From NCBI GenBank assembly GCA_023230285.1, contig JALNXP010000005.1, forward strand, positions 1-26,246: 26,246 bases of DNA, given 5' to 3'. The position numbers and the translations under genes were made by a program. The notes under the pieces are model-generated. The model was not told the DNA's origin and ran no database searches. It worked only from the letters and a program-made list of their open reading frames with translations. How positions within the stretch are numbered: position 1 is the stretch's first letter; every line of letters starts with the position of its first letter. Source of the stretch: Bacteroidales bacterium (GTDB lineage Bacteria; Bacteroidota; Bacteroidia; Bacteroidales; BM520). Positions 1-9,300 of the stretch are shown piece after piece.

Positions 1-202
1 TAAAAAAACGAAGCAGCTTGTAAGCGGGTATCCGGTAGACTGGAATAATTACATTTCTGGAATTCGAGTAGATGCTAATAATATCTATGTTGGTGGGTTT
101 TTCAGCGGTAGCTTCGCAGTTATTAATAAATCTACGAAGCAATTAGTAACGGGGTATCCGACTTTCAACAACCCAATTCTTACATTAGAACAATCAAATT
201 AA
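1..202 (+). CDS. C-terminal end of a repeat-containing tail fibre/receptor-binding-like protein (5' end outside window)
   Basis: The open frame enters from the left edge (codons start at base 2) and stops with TAA at 200-202. The visible 66 residues contain two copies of a motif, KQLVSGYP and KQLVTGYP, about 50 residues apart, with IRVDANNIYVGGFFSG between them. Short beta-rich repeats of the form 'V.D.NNIYVGG.FSG.F..IN..TK' resemble beta-propeller-type repeats (delta-60/DUF5122-like), which occur in phage tail fibres and surface proteins. Its place just before tail genes fits a distal tail or host-recognition protein. The family name is inferred from pattern only, and the N-terminal part that would settle it is not in the window. 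Confidence 0.6.
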   Translation, partial: KKTKQLVSGYPVDWNNYISGIRVDANNIYVGGFFSGSFAVINKSTKQLVTGYPTFNNPILTLEQSN

Positions 203-211
203 GGAGAAATA

Positions 212-430
212 ATGACATTTAATATCACAGATAAACAAGCGGTGCAATTAAAAGCAGATTTATCTACTTTATTGCCAATAGTAGATACTTACTTGCAATT
301 ATCAACAAGTAAATCTATGCCAATAAATATATTGATGGCGCTTGGGCTTAGCAACGATACGATACAAGAGCTATTACTTGCTTTAAAGAACATATTAGAT
401 ACTATGTATAACGGTATAGATATTAAATAA
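212..430 (+). CDS. Small helical protein of unknown function (72 aa)
   Basis: ATG at 212 is preceded by AAGGAG about 7 nt upstream, 9 nt after the stop of the fibre gene, so it is probably co-transcribed with it. The product is Leu-rich and predicted helical, with no membrane segment or signal peptide and no recognised domain. Its pattern (an ITDKQ-type opening, then alternating hydrophobics and a closing helix IQELLLALKNILDTM) loosely resembles the next tiny ORF and the 44-aa ORF at 14120. Its position between a tail fibre and tail genes suggests a fibre accessory or chaperone role, but that is inference. Confidence 0.7.
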   Translation: MTFNITDKQAVQLKADLSTLLPIVDTYLQLSTSKSMPINILMALGLSNDTIQELLLALKNILDTMYNGIDIK

Positions 431-431
431 T

Positions 432-581
432 ATGGATTTAACAATTTCTCAACAGCTAAAATTCTTGCAATCGTTAATTAAAACGCAAAAATTCGATAGT
501 TACACTACGAATATTTTAAAACAGATAAAAAATAGTTTAAAAGAATTAATTAAAATGAAAAATAATGAAAAAACAATTTAA
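432..581 (+). CDS. Tiny helical protein of unknown function (49 aa)
   Basis: ATG at 432 begins one base after the preceding stop (TAA then TATG), and the ORF ends with TAA at 579-581, overlapping the start of the glycosyltransferase gene by 17 nt. The product begins MDLTISQQLKFLQSLIKTQK and is Lys/Leu-rich, amphipathic and helical. The tight spacing on both sides suggests translational coupling in the tail operon rather than chance. No domain is recognised. No obvious Shine-Dalgarno lies directly upstream, so translation may depend on re-initiation after the 72-aa ORF. Confidence 0.5.
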   Translation: MDLTISQQLKFLQSLIKTQKFDSYTTNILKQIKNSLKELIKMKNNEKTI

Positions 582-1269
582 ACATTATGTAATTACCCGA
601 TTTAACATAGAATTAGAGGGGTTAAGTCATTATAAAAACCCAGATTGGGTTGCAGAACGTTACGAATTATTTGCTAAAAATTTGTATTTAAGCTTGCTTA
701 ATCAAACAAACTTTGAGTTCGAATTATTATTTGCTATGCACCCACTTTCAAAACCAGCAGAAGTAGATAAAATTGCAAAATTATTTATTAAAATACCAAA
801 TTTTAATATAGTTTTTATGAAAAATCAAAGCTATTTCAATAAGTATTTAATACAAGAAGAACCATATATAATAACAACAAGGATAGACACTGACGATATA
901 GTTCATAAAGATTTTATTAATGAAATTCAAAAGAATTTTATTGCTAAAAATAAAACTGTGCTTAATTTTTCTGATATGTTAATTTACAATTGGAATACCA
1001 ATCGGCAAGTAATTAAACGTGCAGAAAGCAATCAATTTACAAGTTTAATCGAGGATGTGTCAGGTGACATTGAAACAATTTATGGCACAAATCATACAAA
1101 ATTACAGAAAAAATATAAAAATTACGTATCTGTAAAAACTGAAATTCCAATGATATGCTTGCAATTACACGATACAAATATTTCTTACGAATTGAGGAAT
1201 AAACCCAAAACAGATGGGCACCAATACCAAGATTATAAATTCAATATTTCAGATTATAAAAAATTATAA
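565..1269 (+). CDS. Putative rhamnosyltransferase-like glycosyltransferase
   Basis: This 234-aa protein opens with HYVITRFNIELEGL (residues 7-20), the hallmark start of the Pfam 'putative rhamnosyl transferase' family (PF11316). It carries a DxD-type nucleotide-sugar/metal site, RIDTDDIVHKDF, at about 106-117. These are GT-A-fold enzymes that move a sugar from a nucleotide donor. Family members are usually somewhat longer, so the C-terminal acceptor region may be reduced. It is a cytoplasmic type with no signal peptide. It sits inside the tail operon, between fibre and tail-tube genes. That placement suggests decoration of a virion protein or of host surface glycans during infection; the substrate cannot be read from sequence. 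Confidence 0.75.
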   Translation: MKKQFKHYVITRFNIELEGLSHYKNPDWVAERYELFAKNLYLSLLNQTNFEFELLFAMHPLSKPAEVDKIAKLFIKIPNFNIVFMKNQSYFNKYLIQEEPYIITTRIDTDDIVHKDFINEIQKNFIAKNKTVLNFSDMLIYNWNTNRQVIKRAESNQFTSLIEDVSGDIETIYGTNHTKLQKKYKNYVSVKTEIPMICLQLHDTNISYELRNKPKTDGHQYQDYKFNISDYKKL

Positions 1270-1302
1270 TTATTTTATCCATTATTTTAAAAGGTGAAAA
1301 CC

Positions 1303-2037
1303 ATGCCAGCAACTCCAACAAATGCTATTTACGGCGAGTCCCCGTTTCTTAGACTTGCAGTATTCGATTTAAGCTCACCAGGAAGCGGCTCTGGCTCCGC
1401 TATATCTGGCTTTGATGACATATACGATTTCCCGTTCCCAAGCCAAGTTAAATGTAATTACGCCGGCGCAAGTGCAGCCACCTCCGAAGCTAAATACTTT
1501 GAAGAAACTGTGCATAACGGCAATACTATGGGTATCCCAGATCACTCCGTAAAAATTAACGTAGCAAGCGGACAGGAATATTCAGACGCAGGTGGTGATG
1601 CAAATACTTGGTCTTTTAGTTGCACTGTTACTACTTATACGGTAGAACAAAGGGAAATGTTGATAAATTGCTATGAAAACGGCATACCAATGATAGCAAG
1701 CCGAGAAATCGGTAGAGATGCCACCACAGGTCAATCCGCAGGGTATAGCTATATCGGAGGCGTAATTTCAGTATTCGACGAATCTACTCAACCGGGGGTT
1801 TTGAAAATTGATTTCACAATTCGCGGTGTACTTATCGGCGGAAGCGGCGCTTTTCCATTCGAGCAAGGAACAAATATTAACGAAAGTGATTATAACAACA
1901 TAGCAACGGGGGCGAATAACCCAGTTGCTGTATTTAATGCGGGGGCAGATAGAGTTATCCATGAGATTAATGCTCTTGATTGGGCATCTATTTTAACGGG
2001 TAAAATCGTTGAAAAATATGAAGCAGATGGCGCATAA
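1303..2037 (+). CDS. Probable major tail (tube) protein
   Basis: The start is taken at ATG 1303 because AAAAGGTG lies just upstream; an in-frame GTG at 1294 overlaps that ribosome-binding site. The 244-aa product is rich in Gly, Ser, Ala and beta-prone residues, has no signal peptide, and includes a Gly-Ser stretch (PGSGSGSAISG, residues 26-36). Size, composition and position upstream of the chaperone and tape-measure genes fit a tail-tube protein, probably one of the more abundant virion proteins. No family motif is recognised with certainty, so the role is from context. The Gly-Ser stretch (1387-1397) shares 11 nt with the reverse complement of CRISPR spacer 1. Confidence 0.5.
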   Translation: MPATPTNAIYGESPFLRLAVFDLSSPGSGSGSAISGFDDIYDFPFPSQVKCNYAGASAATSEAKYFEETVHNGNTMGIPDHSVKINVASGQEYSDAGGDANTWSFSCTVTTYTVEQREMLINCYENGIPMIASREIGRDATTGQSAGYSYIGGVISVFDESTQPGVLKIDFTIRGVLIGGSGAFPFEQGTNINESDYNNIATGANNPVAVFNAGADRVIHEINALDWASILTGKIVEKYEADGA

Positions 2038-2060
2038 GTTTAATTAAATAAATATCAAAT

Positions 2061-4436
2061 ATGTCAGTTTATTTACAGAAGAAAACTTGGCAAGAGGACG
2101 GTGCTGGCTTAATCACCGTTCTCTTTGCTATATCAGATAGTTACGAAGAGCTATTTGAAGATGGTATTTATGTTGATATATTTGATTTTGAAGATATAGG
2201 GAAAAGCATACAAGCTGACGTTGGCGGCTTCGTTACTGCCGAATTAAAGCTTAATATCGATGAATCTAATGTAAATACTACGCTTGAAAAAGATGTGCTT
2301 GCATTCGCTTTGCAAGGGTTTAAACAAGAAACTAAACGATATATAGCGTTATTTATTAATCCAACAGAAACAAGAACCGAAGCTGATTTATTGTTTTACG
2401 GCATTATTCAGCCAGATTTTGAAAATGAAGATATTTACTGGCGTAATAGAACTGAATATGACGGTGATGTAAATTCATTGAAAATGTGGCGTTTAATTGC
2501 CAAGCCTTATAGTTCAGATATATTAGAAGGTTTTGAACTAAAAGAATTAATAGAAGCTATACCTAATGAATGGATAGAAGAAAATGTTAAGCACCGCCCT
2601 GGTTATTATCGGGAGTTACGGGCTGGTGATGACAAGCCATCAATTACAGCTGTTTTAAATCAATTTCCCTTAGATGCCTTATTGCAAGAAATAGCTCGTT
2701 TATCGAGTGAAATTTATTATAATAAAACGGGCATAAATATAGAAATTGAGTTCCAGCATAGCCCCCTCGATGGCAAGTTCTTTCCAGCTCGCTGGAATAC
2801 CGCAACAAAAGAACAAGGAGCAGTTGCTCAAATATTAACGCCGTATCGTTACGTTAAATCACCTGTAAATGCTAAATCTTACGAAACTTACGCAGATGAT
2901 GGGCAAGAGCTTATATTAGTTTCAGATGCAGTAATTCCTGATATACAAAGAATTTGGCTTAATTTTGGCATTGTTGGGCATACAATAAGCGAAATTGAGC
3001 CACAGAAAGGCGCTGCAGAACATTATCAATTTACACAATATAAAACATTTAAAGATTTATTAACAGCGATAGCTATTGCTTACGGCGTCTACGTATCGCT
3101 TGAATTAATCGGCGATATATTATATATCAAATTTATCCGCAGGGCAGATTTTGTTAGAGATGTAGTATATCTTCGCAGCGCAATTGCATCAAAAACAAAA
3201 ATCACCGCATTAGATTTCAGCAATCAAACAAAATACGTTGCGGAAGCCAATTATTTGGCAAATGAAGGCTTAAAATATTATAACGTAGATGATACGTTAA
3301 ATGAATTTAAAGATCGTAAGGTTACGCCGAGTAGAACATATAAAGCGTTATCTGACAACGCCAAGCAATTACCATTTTCTTTATCACCAACAGTTGCAGC
3401 TATATATCCTGGTTACGATAACGGCGAGAATTTTTTAGGGATGGCCGCTGACGATATGGCTTACCTTCCACACAATACATCGCATGCAAAAATCACGTAT
3501 CCTCCAACAGAAATAATTGAATTAGAAAGCAAGCCATTTAGAACTGTTGAGGGGGTGCATTCAGCTATGTATTTAAATTGTGTATGGAGTTCTTGGCATA
3601 CGAATTACGGCATCGAAGCATTAAATTATTGGACGCATGCTGCTAAATATGTGGTGAAATTACGGGGCGTTAATAGAGAATTTAATTCGCTTGCAGATTA
3701 CGTTAATTTCTTGCAAGTAAATGATACTGATAATGCTAAATATGAAAAAGAATTAAAAAGTCCATATTTCTTGGGTTTTTCTCAAAATGCCGATGGTTCA
3801 AATCCCAGCTGGGACGCTCTACAATTAGGCTCTTTAATTAATATCGAAGGCATAGAATACGTAGTAATAGATATTTCATATAATTTCCATAATTTAGAAG
3901 TAGATATTAAGCTATCTGCACTATCACGCTTCGATTACGATGACGTAGATATTGAAGAATTTGAAGAAGAAGAAGAAGAACTTGCAGGTGAAATACCGCG
4001 TGCAGTAGATAAATTTACATTTTACATTGCAGATGAGAATATACCTGCCAATGCTATTGTTTCATTGAAAAATAACGGCAGAATAGAATTTGCCAGACCT
4101 TACGAAAGCCATTATAGACGCATATTAGGGTTTATTAAAAGATCAGTGGAGGCGGAGGCAACTGTGCCTGTGCAATTATCGGGGACGTTCCCAATTCCAG
4201 ACGATTGGAGTGATTTAATTCCGAATACTATATATTATTTACGATGGAATGTTGGCAGTGGTATGTTTGCACCAGGGCAAGAGCCGATGCAAAACTTTAA
4301 ACTTGAATATTTGCAAGGGCGAACAGGTGAAGAAGTGTTGCATTGTCCCGTTGGCATGGCGGTAGATACCCGTAATATACAGATATTTAAGAATTTTCCA
4401 GACCAAGCGATATTCCAATTTAATGCAGATAATTAA
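2061..4436 (+). CDS. Large tail/baseplate-associated protein (791 aa)
   Basis: ATG at 2061 follows the tail-tube gene by 23 nt. The product has three parts: an N-terminal beta-rich region with aromatic and acidic residues (about 1-150), a long middle region (about 150-630), and, after a very acidic linker IEEFEEEEEEL near residue 635, a C-terminal beta-rich module of about 145 residues that may be a separate domain. No membrane segment or enzyme motif is seen. A large beta-rich protein upstream of the tape measure suits a tail-tip, baseplate or hub protein. The acidic linker may separate a virion-anchored part from an exposed domain. No exact family is recognised. Confidence 0.5.
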   Translation: MSVYLQKKTWQEDGAGLITVLFAISDSYEELFEDGIYVDIFDFEDIGKSIQADVGGFVTAELKLNIDESNVNTTLEKDVLAFALQGFKQETKRYIALFINPTETRTEADLLFYGIIQPDFENEDIYWRNRTEYDGDVNSLKMWRLIAKPYSSDILEGFELKELIEAIPNEWIEENVKHRPGYYRELRAGDDKPSITAVLNQFPLDALLQEIARLSSEIYYNKTGINIEIEFQHSPLDGKFFPARWNTATKEQGAVAQILTPYRYVKSPVNAKSYETYADDGQELILVSDAVIPDIQRIWLNFGIVGHTISEIEPQKGAAEHYQFTQYKTFKDLLTAIAIAYGVYVSLELIGDILYIKFIRRADFVRDVVYLRSAIASKTKITALDFSNQTKYVAEANYLANEGLKYYNVDDTLNEFKDRKVTPSRTYKALSDNAKQLPFSLSPTVAAIYPGYDNGENFLGMAADDMAYLPHNTSHAKITYPPTEIIELESKPFRTVEGVHSAMYLNCVWSSWHTNYGIEALNYWTHAAKYVVKLRGVNREFNSLADYVNFLQVNDTDNAKYEKELKSPYFLGFSQNADGSNPSWDALQLGSLINIEGIEYVVIDISYNFHNLEVDIKLSALSRFDYDDVDIEEFEEEEEELAGEIPRAVDKFTFYIADENIPANAIVSLKNNGRIEFARPYESHYRRILGFIKRSVEAEATVPVQLSGTFPIPDDWSDLIPNTIYYLRWNVGSGMFAPGQEPMQNFKLEYLQGRTGEEVLHCPVGMAVDTRNIQIFKNFPDQAIFQFNADN

Positions 4437-4453
4437 ATTATGAAAGTAACAAT

Positions 4454-4894
4454 ATGATATATTTAAAATATGGAATTTGGGAGGACGGTGCTGTTACTTG
4501 GAGCGACTCCCAAGCGTTTAACGAGTTAAAATTTATAAGAACGCCTGTTTCTGAACATAGCGCAGGTAGAACTTTAACTGGCAAAAATTACGTCCATGTA
4601 GTTTCTACTCGTTACGAATGGAATTTAGTAATTTCAGCGGATGAGCTTTTAGATGCTAATAAATTGGAATTTTTAAAGAAATTTCATTTTGCAAGTGTTT
4701 GGAAATTTAGTTTAGATAATTGGGCAAACAGCACAGAAGTAACGATTGCAGACGGCTCACAAGCTATTGATTTAATAGAAGGCAGTAAATATTTACCAGA
4801 AATTCAATATATTTTTACACAAAAAGATGCCGAGCCACCACTTACAATAGAGCCACCAAGCGTAGAAGAGCCATCGATTGAGGAGGAGGAGTAA
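4454..4894 (+). CDS. Tail-module protein of unknown function (146 aa)
   Basis: ATG 4454 begins MIYLKYGIWEDGAVTW. The body looks beta-rich, and the C-terminus is a proline/glutamate tail (EPPLTIEPPSVEEPSIEEEE) that is probably disordered. The stop codon overlaps the next ATG (TAATG, 4892-4896), and the GAGGAGGAG encoding the last glutamates doubles as a strong Shine-Dalgarno for the next gene, so the two are translationally coupled and probably act together. Its place between the 791-aa tail protein and the tape-measure block suggests a tail or tail-completion protein; no family is recognised. Confidence 0.6.
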   Translation: MIYLKYGIWEDGAVTWSDSQAFNELKFIRTPVSEHSAGRTLTGKNYVHVVSTRYEWNLVISADELLDANKLEFLKKFHFASVWKFSLDNWANSTEVTIADGSQAIDLIEGSKYLPEIQYIFTQKDAEPPLTIEPPSVEEPSIEEEE

Positions 4895-5439
4895 TGTTTA
4901 CAAATAAGAAAAATTGGGTTTTACTACCGATAAAAGAAATCAAATTAACACATGTAAGTGAAGAGGCAGTTAGTGGCTATGAAACTACTACTTTTGGCAA
5001 TATAAGTAATCGTAGTAGTTATTCAATTACGCCGATATTACGATCCAACGATGAGGGCTTTGAGACGCCAGTTGCTTATAAATTTGAAGGCACTTTTTAT
5101 ATATTGCAGAATAATTATGAAGATATGGTGCCAACATTACGAGGTTTATTAGCTGGCAATTTAAATGATTTCGATATGCCGTTATCTCCGAATAGACCGC
5201 AAATACAAGCAGGTTCAATGTGGATTACTATTGACGGGACTATTATTGAAACTGAAAATGGCGAGCAAACTGTTCGTAACGTCCAATTAAAGAAATGGCG
5301 TGCAAATTGGCACGTAGAACAGAGCGAGCCGTATCCTTTTTTAGTTATTGAAGTAAAAGGTTTATTTTCCAAAGATGCTTTTGAAATCAATAGTCCCGTA
5401 GGTTCGCCTGTATTCAATCAAATTTCAGGCTGGCAGTAA
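4894..5439 (+). CDS. Tail-module protein of unknown function (181 aa)
   Basis: It is translationally coupled to the upstream gene through the TAATG overlap, with a GGAGGAGG ribosome-binding site. The protein is of mixed beta character with aromatic residues spread through it (YKFEGTFYILQNNYEDM, WRANWHVEQSEPYPFLVIEVKG), no signal peptide and no membrane span. Size and position between tail and chaperone genes would fit a minor tail or tail-terminator-like protein. No specific family signature is visible, so this is a context call. After the stop, 5440-5562 holds no convincing gene; it leads to an AAAAGGAAAAAACA ribosome-binding region before 5563. Confidence 0.6.
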   Translation: MFTNKKNWVLLPIKEIKLTHVSEEAVSGYETTTFGNISNRSSYSITPILRSNDEGFETPVAYKFEGTFYILQNNYEDMVPTLRGLLAGNLNDFDMPLSPNRPQIQAGSMWITIDGTIIETENGEQTVRNVQLKKWRANWHVEQSEPYPFLVIEVKGLFSKDAFEINSPVGSPVFNQISGWQ

Positions 5440-5562
5440 ATATGGGATGCGGGCTGTTAAAACAAATAAAGTTGATAATTATGAACGATTTACTACGCGT
5501 AAAGAATTAAAATTTCTCAATTTAAAAATAATACATTTTAAACATAATAAAAGGAAAAAACA

Positions 5563-6171
5563 ATGGAAGCCAACACGACAAATAAGAAGATGAACTTAAA
5601 ACACGAGTTCAAAATTCCTAAACTAAAAAAAGACGGCTCAATGCTTAAAAATGAAGCTGGCGATATTATATACGATATTTACGTTTATAGCTTTAATGAG
5701 ATGGGCTTCAATCGTAAAATAGCAGCAGAACAATTATTTTCTATGAGTGCAAAAATGTTAATTAATGCACCCAGCACCGTTGATCAATTGCAAGTAATAT
5801 TAAATAATGCGCTTTTTACGAGGGCGTTTTCAGCGATATTAATGAAAAAAATAGGCGATGATTACGAAACTTATCACCCGCAGAAAGTAGAATTAAGTGA
5901 TCGGCAATTAGATTATTTGGGACGCGAAGAAGAAGAATATAAAAAGCTATTGGAGTGCCGCGATGATTTTTTTTACAGAACAGGATTGCAGTCACCTTTA
6001 TTAACGATGCAATCAAACGATATAATGGCGCAGTTGTTAGATTTAATGAAAGTATCAAACGAGCTGACGGAGGCAAATGGCGTGCAGGGCTTGGAGGGGA
6101 TGAAAGATATAATGAAACTAATCATGGAAACAGCGCTATCTTCTACGGCGCAAGAACCCGAGAAGAAGTAA
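5563..6171 (+). CDS. Tail assembly chaperone, zero-frame product (gpG-like)
   Basis: ATG 5563 has AAAAGGAAAAAACA in front. The 202-aa product is Lys/Glu/Met-rich and largely helical, beginning with a basic stretch (KKMNLKHEFKIPKLKKDG). Its position directly before the tape-measure gene, together with a second open frame in -1 running from 5967 to the tape-measure start, is the classic arrangement of the two-frame tail-assembly chaperones (lambda gpG/gpGT type). These bind tape-measure protein during tail assembly and are not part of the finished virion. The chaperone role rests on this organisation, not on a sequence-family match. Confidence 0.65.
   Translation: MEANTTNKKMNLKHEFKIPKLKKDGSMLKNEAGDIIYDIYVYSFNEMGFNRKIAAEQLFSMSAKMLINAPSTVDQLQVILNNALFTRAFSAILMKKIGDDYETYHPQKVELSDRQLDYLGREEEEYKKLLECRDDFFYRTGLQSPLLTMQSNDIMAQLLDLMKVSNELTEANGVQGLEGMKDIMKLIMETALSSTAQEPEKK
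5967..5973 (+). promoter_or_regulatory. Candidate -1 slippery heptamer T TTT TTT
   Basis: Zero-frame codons here are GAT-TTT-TTT-TAC. The run gives T-TTT-TTT in the X-XXY-YYZ register, allowing both tRNA-Phe to re-pair after a -1 slip. The -1 frame becomes open exactly here, because its stop TGA is at 5964-5966. Scanning the zero-frame codons to 6171 by eye, I found no other heptamer in the right register. A strong SD-like GGAGGGG at 6093-6099 inside the overlap could be an internal initiation or stimulatory site. Confidence 0.45.
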
Positions 6172-6359
6172 CACAAGAATTGTATGATGAATATTTTATC
6201 AATAAGCAATTACGAGAGCCATTCACTTGGAATGTAATTTGGCTTGTTGCAGAAAAAGAACACAAGAGCCGTAACGAAGTTTTAAATTATCCTGTTTGGG
6301 AATTTTTAGAAATCGTAGATTTTGTGTTTAAAGATTTAACGAATAAAATAGGACAATAG
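5967..6359 (+). CDS. -1 frame extension of the tail assembly chaperone (gpGT-like, by ribosomal frameshift)
   Basis: In the -1 frame relative to 5563, the last upstream stop is TGA 5964-5966, and the frame is then open to TAG 6357-6359, one base before the tape-measure ATG. It has no ATG. The part beyond 6171 (ELYDEYFINKQLREPFTWNV, then NEVLNYPVWEFLEIVDFVFK) has convincing protein character and otherwise no obvious start. If ribosomes slip at T-TTT-TTT (5967-5973), the fused product would be 137 zero-frame residues plus 128 new ones, 265 aa. Residues encoded between 5973 and about 6130 look shadow-like (Arg/Gly-rich), so the true slip point could lie further downstream. A TTG start at 6180 is an alternative. 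Confidence 0.55.
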   Translation, partial: FFLQNRIAVTFINDAIKRYNGAVVRFNESIKRADGGKWRAGLGGDERYNETNHGNSAIFYGARTREEVTQELYDEYFINKQLREPFTWNVIWLVAEKEHKSRNEVLNYPVWEFLEIVDFVFKDLTNKIGQ

Positions 6360-6360
6360 A

Positions 6361-9300
6361 ATGAGCGACCTTTCTATAAAAATAAAAATTACTCCCGATT
6401 TTGATGTTGCAAAAGTTAAGCCATTGCTTGACAAATTAAAAGCTTCTCTCAATAAACTTGGTGAAGACACCAAACTTATTGACGTTAATCAAATTAAGCA
6501 ACAGATGACGGCTATCGATAATGAAATTAGTAAAGTTGGTGATAATGCCAAGAAAATGAAAGCGGCTATCGAAGACGCCGTGCCGAAACAAGTAAGCACC
6601 TCATATTTTGACGATTTATCGAAGAAAAAAGATGAACTTACAAATAAAATTAAATCGATGTGGGACGTTGCTAAACAGATGGCTCGGGAAGGCGTAAAAG
6701 GTGATACTTTTAAAAACCTCGCAGATGCTATTTTTGGTGCAGATAAAGAATTAAAAAAGTTAAAAGAAAGCGCACTTGCTCTTGGGGGTGCTTTCCAATT
6801 TAATCAAATAATCCAATCTGTGCATACAATTACCGGCGCATTAGAACAATTTATGGGACCATATAGAGAGTTCGATAAACAATTACGTAATATCGGAACA
6901 CTCGGCGTTCAGAATTTTGAAGAATTTAGAGATGCTGCTATCAATATGGCAAGAAGCACACCCGATACAATAGCTGGTATTACTGAGGCGGCGTATGAAG
7001 CAATTTCTGCCGGCGCAATCGATGTAGTAGACGGATTCGCAGATGTTGAGGATGGAATGAAGTTTGTAGAAAAAGCAGCGAAATTAGCTACCGCTGGTTT
7101 ATCAAATACCTCCGATGCAACTAAGGGACTTGCTGCTGTTACTAATGCTTATGGGTCAGAAGTATTGGGGGTAGATGAAGCAGCAGACGTTCTATTTTCT
7201 ACTGTGAAATATGGCGTTACTTCTATTGGCGAGTTAAATCATAGCTTATCTACTGCAATTTCAATGGCGGCATCTGCAAAGGTGCCGTTCAATAATATTG
7301 GCGCTGCAATCGCAACACTTACTAAACAAGGAGTGCCAACGGCAACAGCTATGATCCAAATTCGAGGTGCAATTTCAGAATTAATGAAACCCGGCGCTCA
7401 ATTAAAAAAAGTTATGGATGCTGCTGGCGTTTCTATGCAAACATTAGCTTCCGAAGGCTTGCAAGCAACTATGAAACGTATCGGCGAATCAATGGAAAAT
7501 ATGGGGCTTGATGCGGCGAATACATTTGGCTCGATACAAGCGATGCAATTTGCACTAGCAACTACTGGCGAGAACGCTGAGAAGGCGGCAGCTGATTTAA
7601 GAGATTTAGCAGGTGATATTGGCTCAGTAGAAGGTGCTTTTGCTATTGCGCAACAAGGTATTGATGTAAAAGTAAAAGCAATGTTAAATACGATTCAGGG
7701 CTATGCTTTTAAAGTATTTGAAACTATCGGCGACGGTGCAATGGTAACGCTTTCTGCAATGAACCAGCTTGCACCGATGATAGCAACTTTTACTAATTTA
7801 AAACAGATAATTCCAGATAACGCATTTGCAGGGTTAAAAGCTATTGATAGCAAAAGTTTAAAATCTGTTCAGCAGCTGTCCGATGGTATACGTAAGATGA
7901 TACCCTCGATTGGTGCGATTGTGCCAGCTTATACGGCGGCTGGTGCGGCGGGGACGGCGTCTGGAACAGCAACTGCAGCTGCTTGGATGACCGCATTATC
8001 ACCGATAGTATTAATTGTTGCGGCAATTGCGGCAGTGGTGGCGTTCTTTGTGTTGTTGTATAATCATGTTGAGGAGTTTAGGCAAGTAGTTGATAACGCT
8101 GTTTCGTTGATTGTGCTTGGCGCAGAGCGAGCTTGGGAAGTATTAAAAAAGATAATAGAAATATTATATGAAATTGGGCATGCATTATTTACTTTTGCCA
8201 TCGCACCATTCCAAATACTTTACAATGTGATTACTACGTTTATTGGCAATATGATCAGTTACGTAGGCTGGCTTGGCGAAGCGGTAGGTATAACTGCTGA
8301 ATGGGGCGATGTATTAGACTTAGTAAACACAATATTTGATTACATAGTAAAAGGTTTAGAATATGCAATAGCTGGTATAAGGGGGTTTTCTACGGCTTTA
8401 CAAAGTGTATTTACGTCCTTTGGTAATATTTGGGGTAATTTGTTATCGTTTAATTTAGCAGGCGTTGTTGAAGAAGCTACGAATTTAGGCACTAACGCAG
8501 GCGAGGCGTTTTCCAAAGGTTTTGATAGTAAAATGGAAGAAGAAGAAATTGGGCTGACCGCTGGGGATGTATTTAGCAAGAATTTTGAGCAGAAGTTAAA
8601 CGATTTAATTGCTAATATCGAAGGTGATATTGCAGAAGGAGTTGCTATTAATGTTGAGCTCAATATCGCTGAATCGATGCCGAAATTAGTTCAGCAATTT
8701 GAAGAGCTAAATAAAGAAATTCCTAAAATTGAAGCTAAAATGGAGCTTGCAAAATCTGGCAAAGAACGAGCTGAACTTTCTAAACAACTTGACGAAATGC
8801 GTTTAAAAGCACAAGAGCTTGCTACTCAAATGGAGCAAGTTGCACCTGCGGCGGTAGAAGGTATGGCTACTTGGGTAGACTCCGCCGGGAATTTGCAAAC
8901 TACTTATGAAATTAATACAGAAAAAGCATTAGAATTGGCAAAAGCAAGCGCTGGCGTATATAATGACAATTTAATTGCTAAACAAGATGATTATTCTAAA
9001 AAAGTATTAAGTATTAGCAATGCTTACGATACACAAAAGAAGCAATTAGCAGAATTAAAAGAACGCATAGCAAAGGCTTCTTCACCCAGAGAAGCGCAAC
9101 GTTTAACGGAGGAGTATGCTAAACAAAAAGAACAAGTAGATAAAACAGGTGATGCGCTCGTTACGGCTTATACTGAAGGTGCGAAACAAGGTTTATTAAC
9201 AGCAGCTGCGACCAAGCAAATAGAAATACAATTAGGCTATGCGGTTGGCACTGCCGATAAATTGCGGGCTGCACAATTACGTTTAATGCAAGTAGAAGAG

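Noticed and set aside
1..202. Diversity-generating retroelement variable repeat at the fibre C-terminus
   Set aside because: No reverse transcriptase and no template-repeat pair with adenine-specific differences were seen in the window.
5442..5510. 22-codon ORF (MGCGLLKQIKLI...) with a Cys at position 3
   Set aside because: It is very short, with no ribosome-binding site; the Cys near the N-terminus is not a lipobox after a signal peptide.
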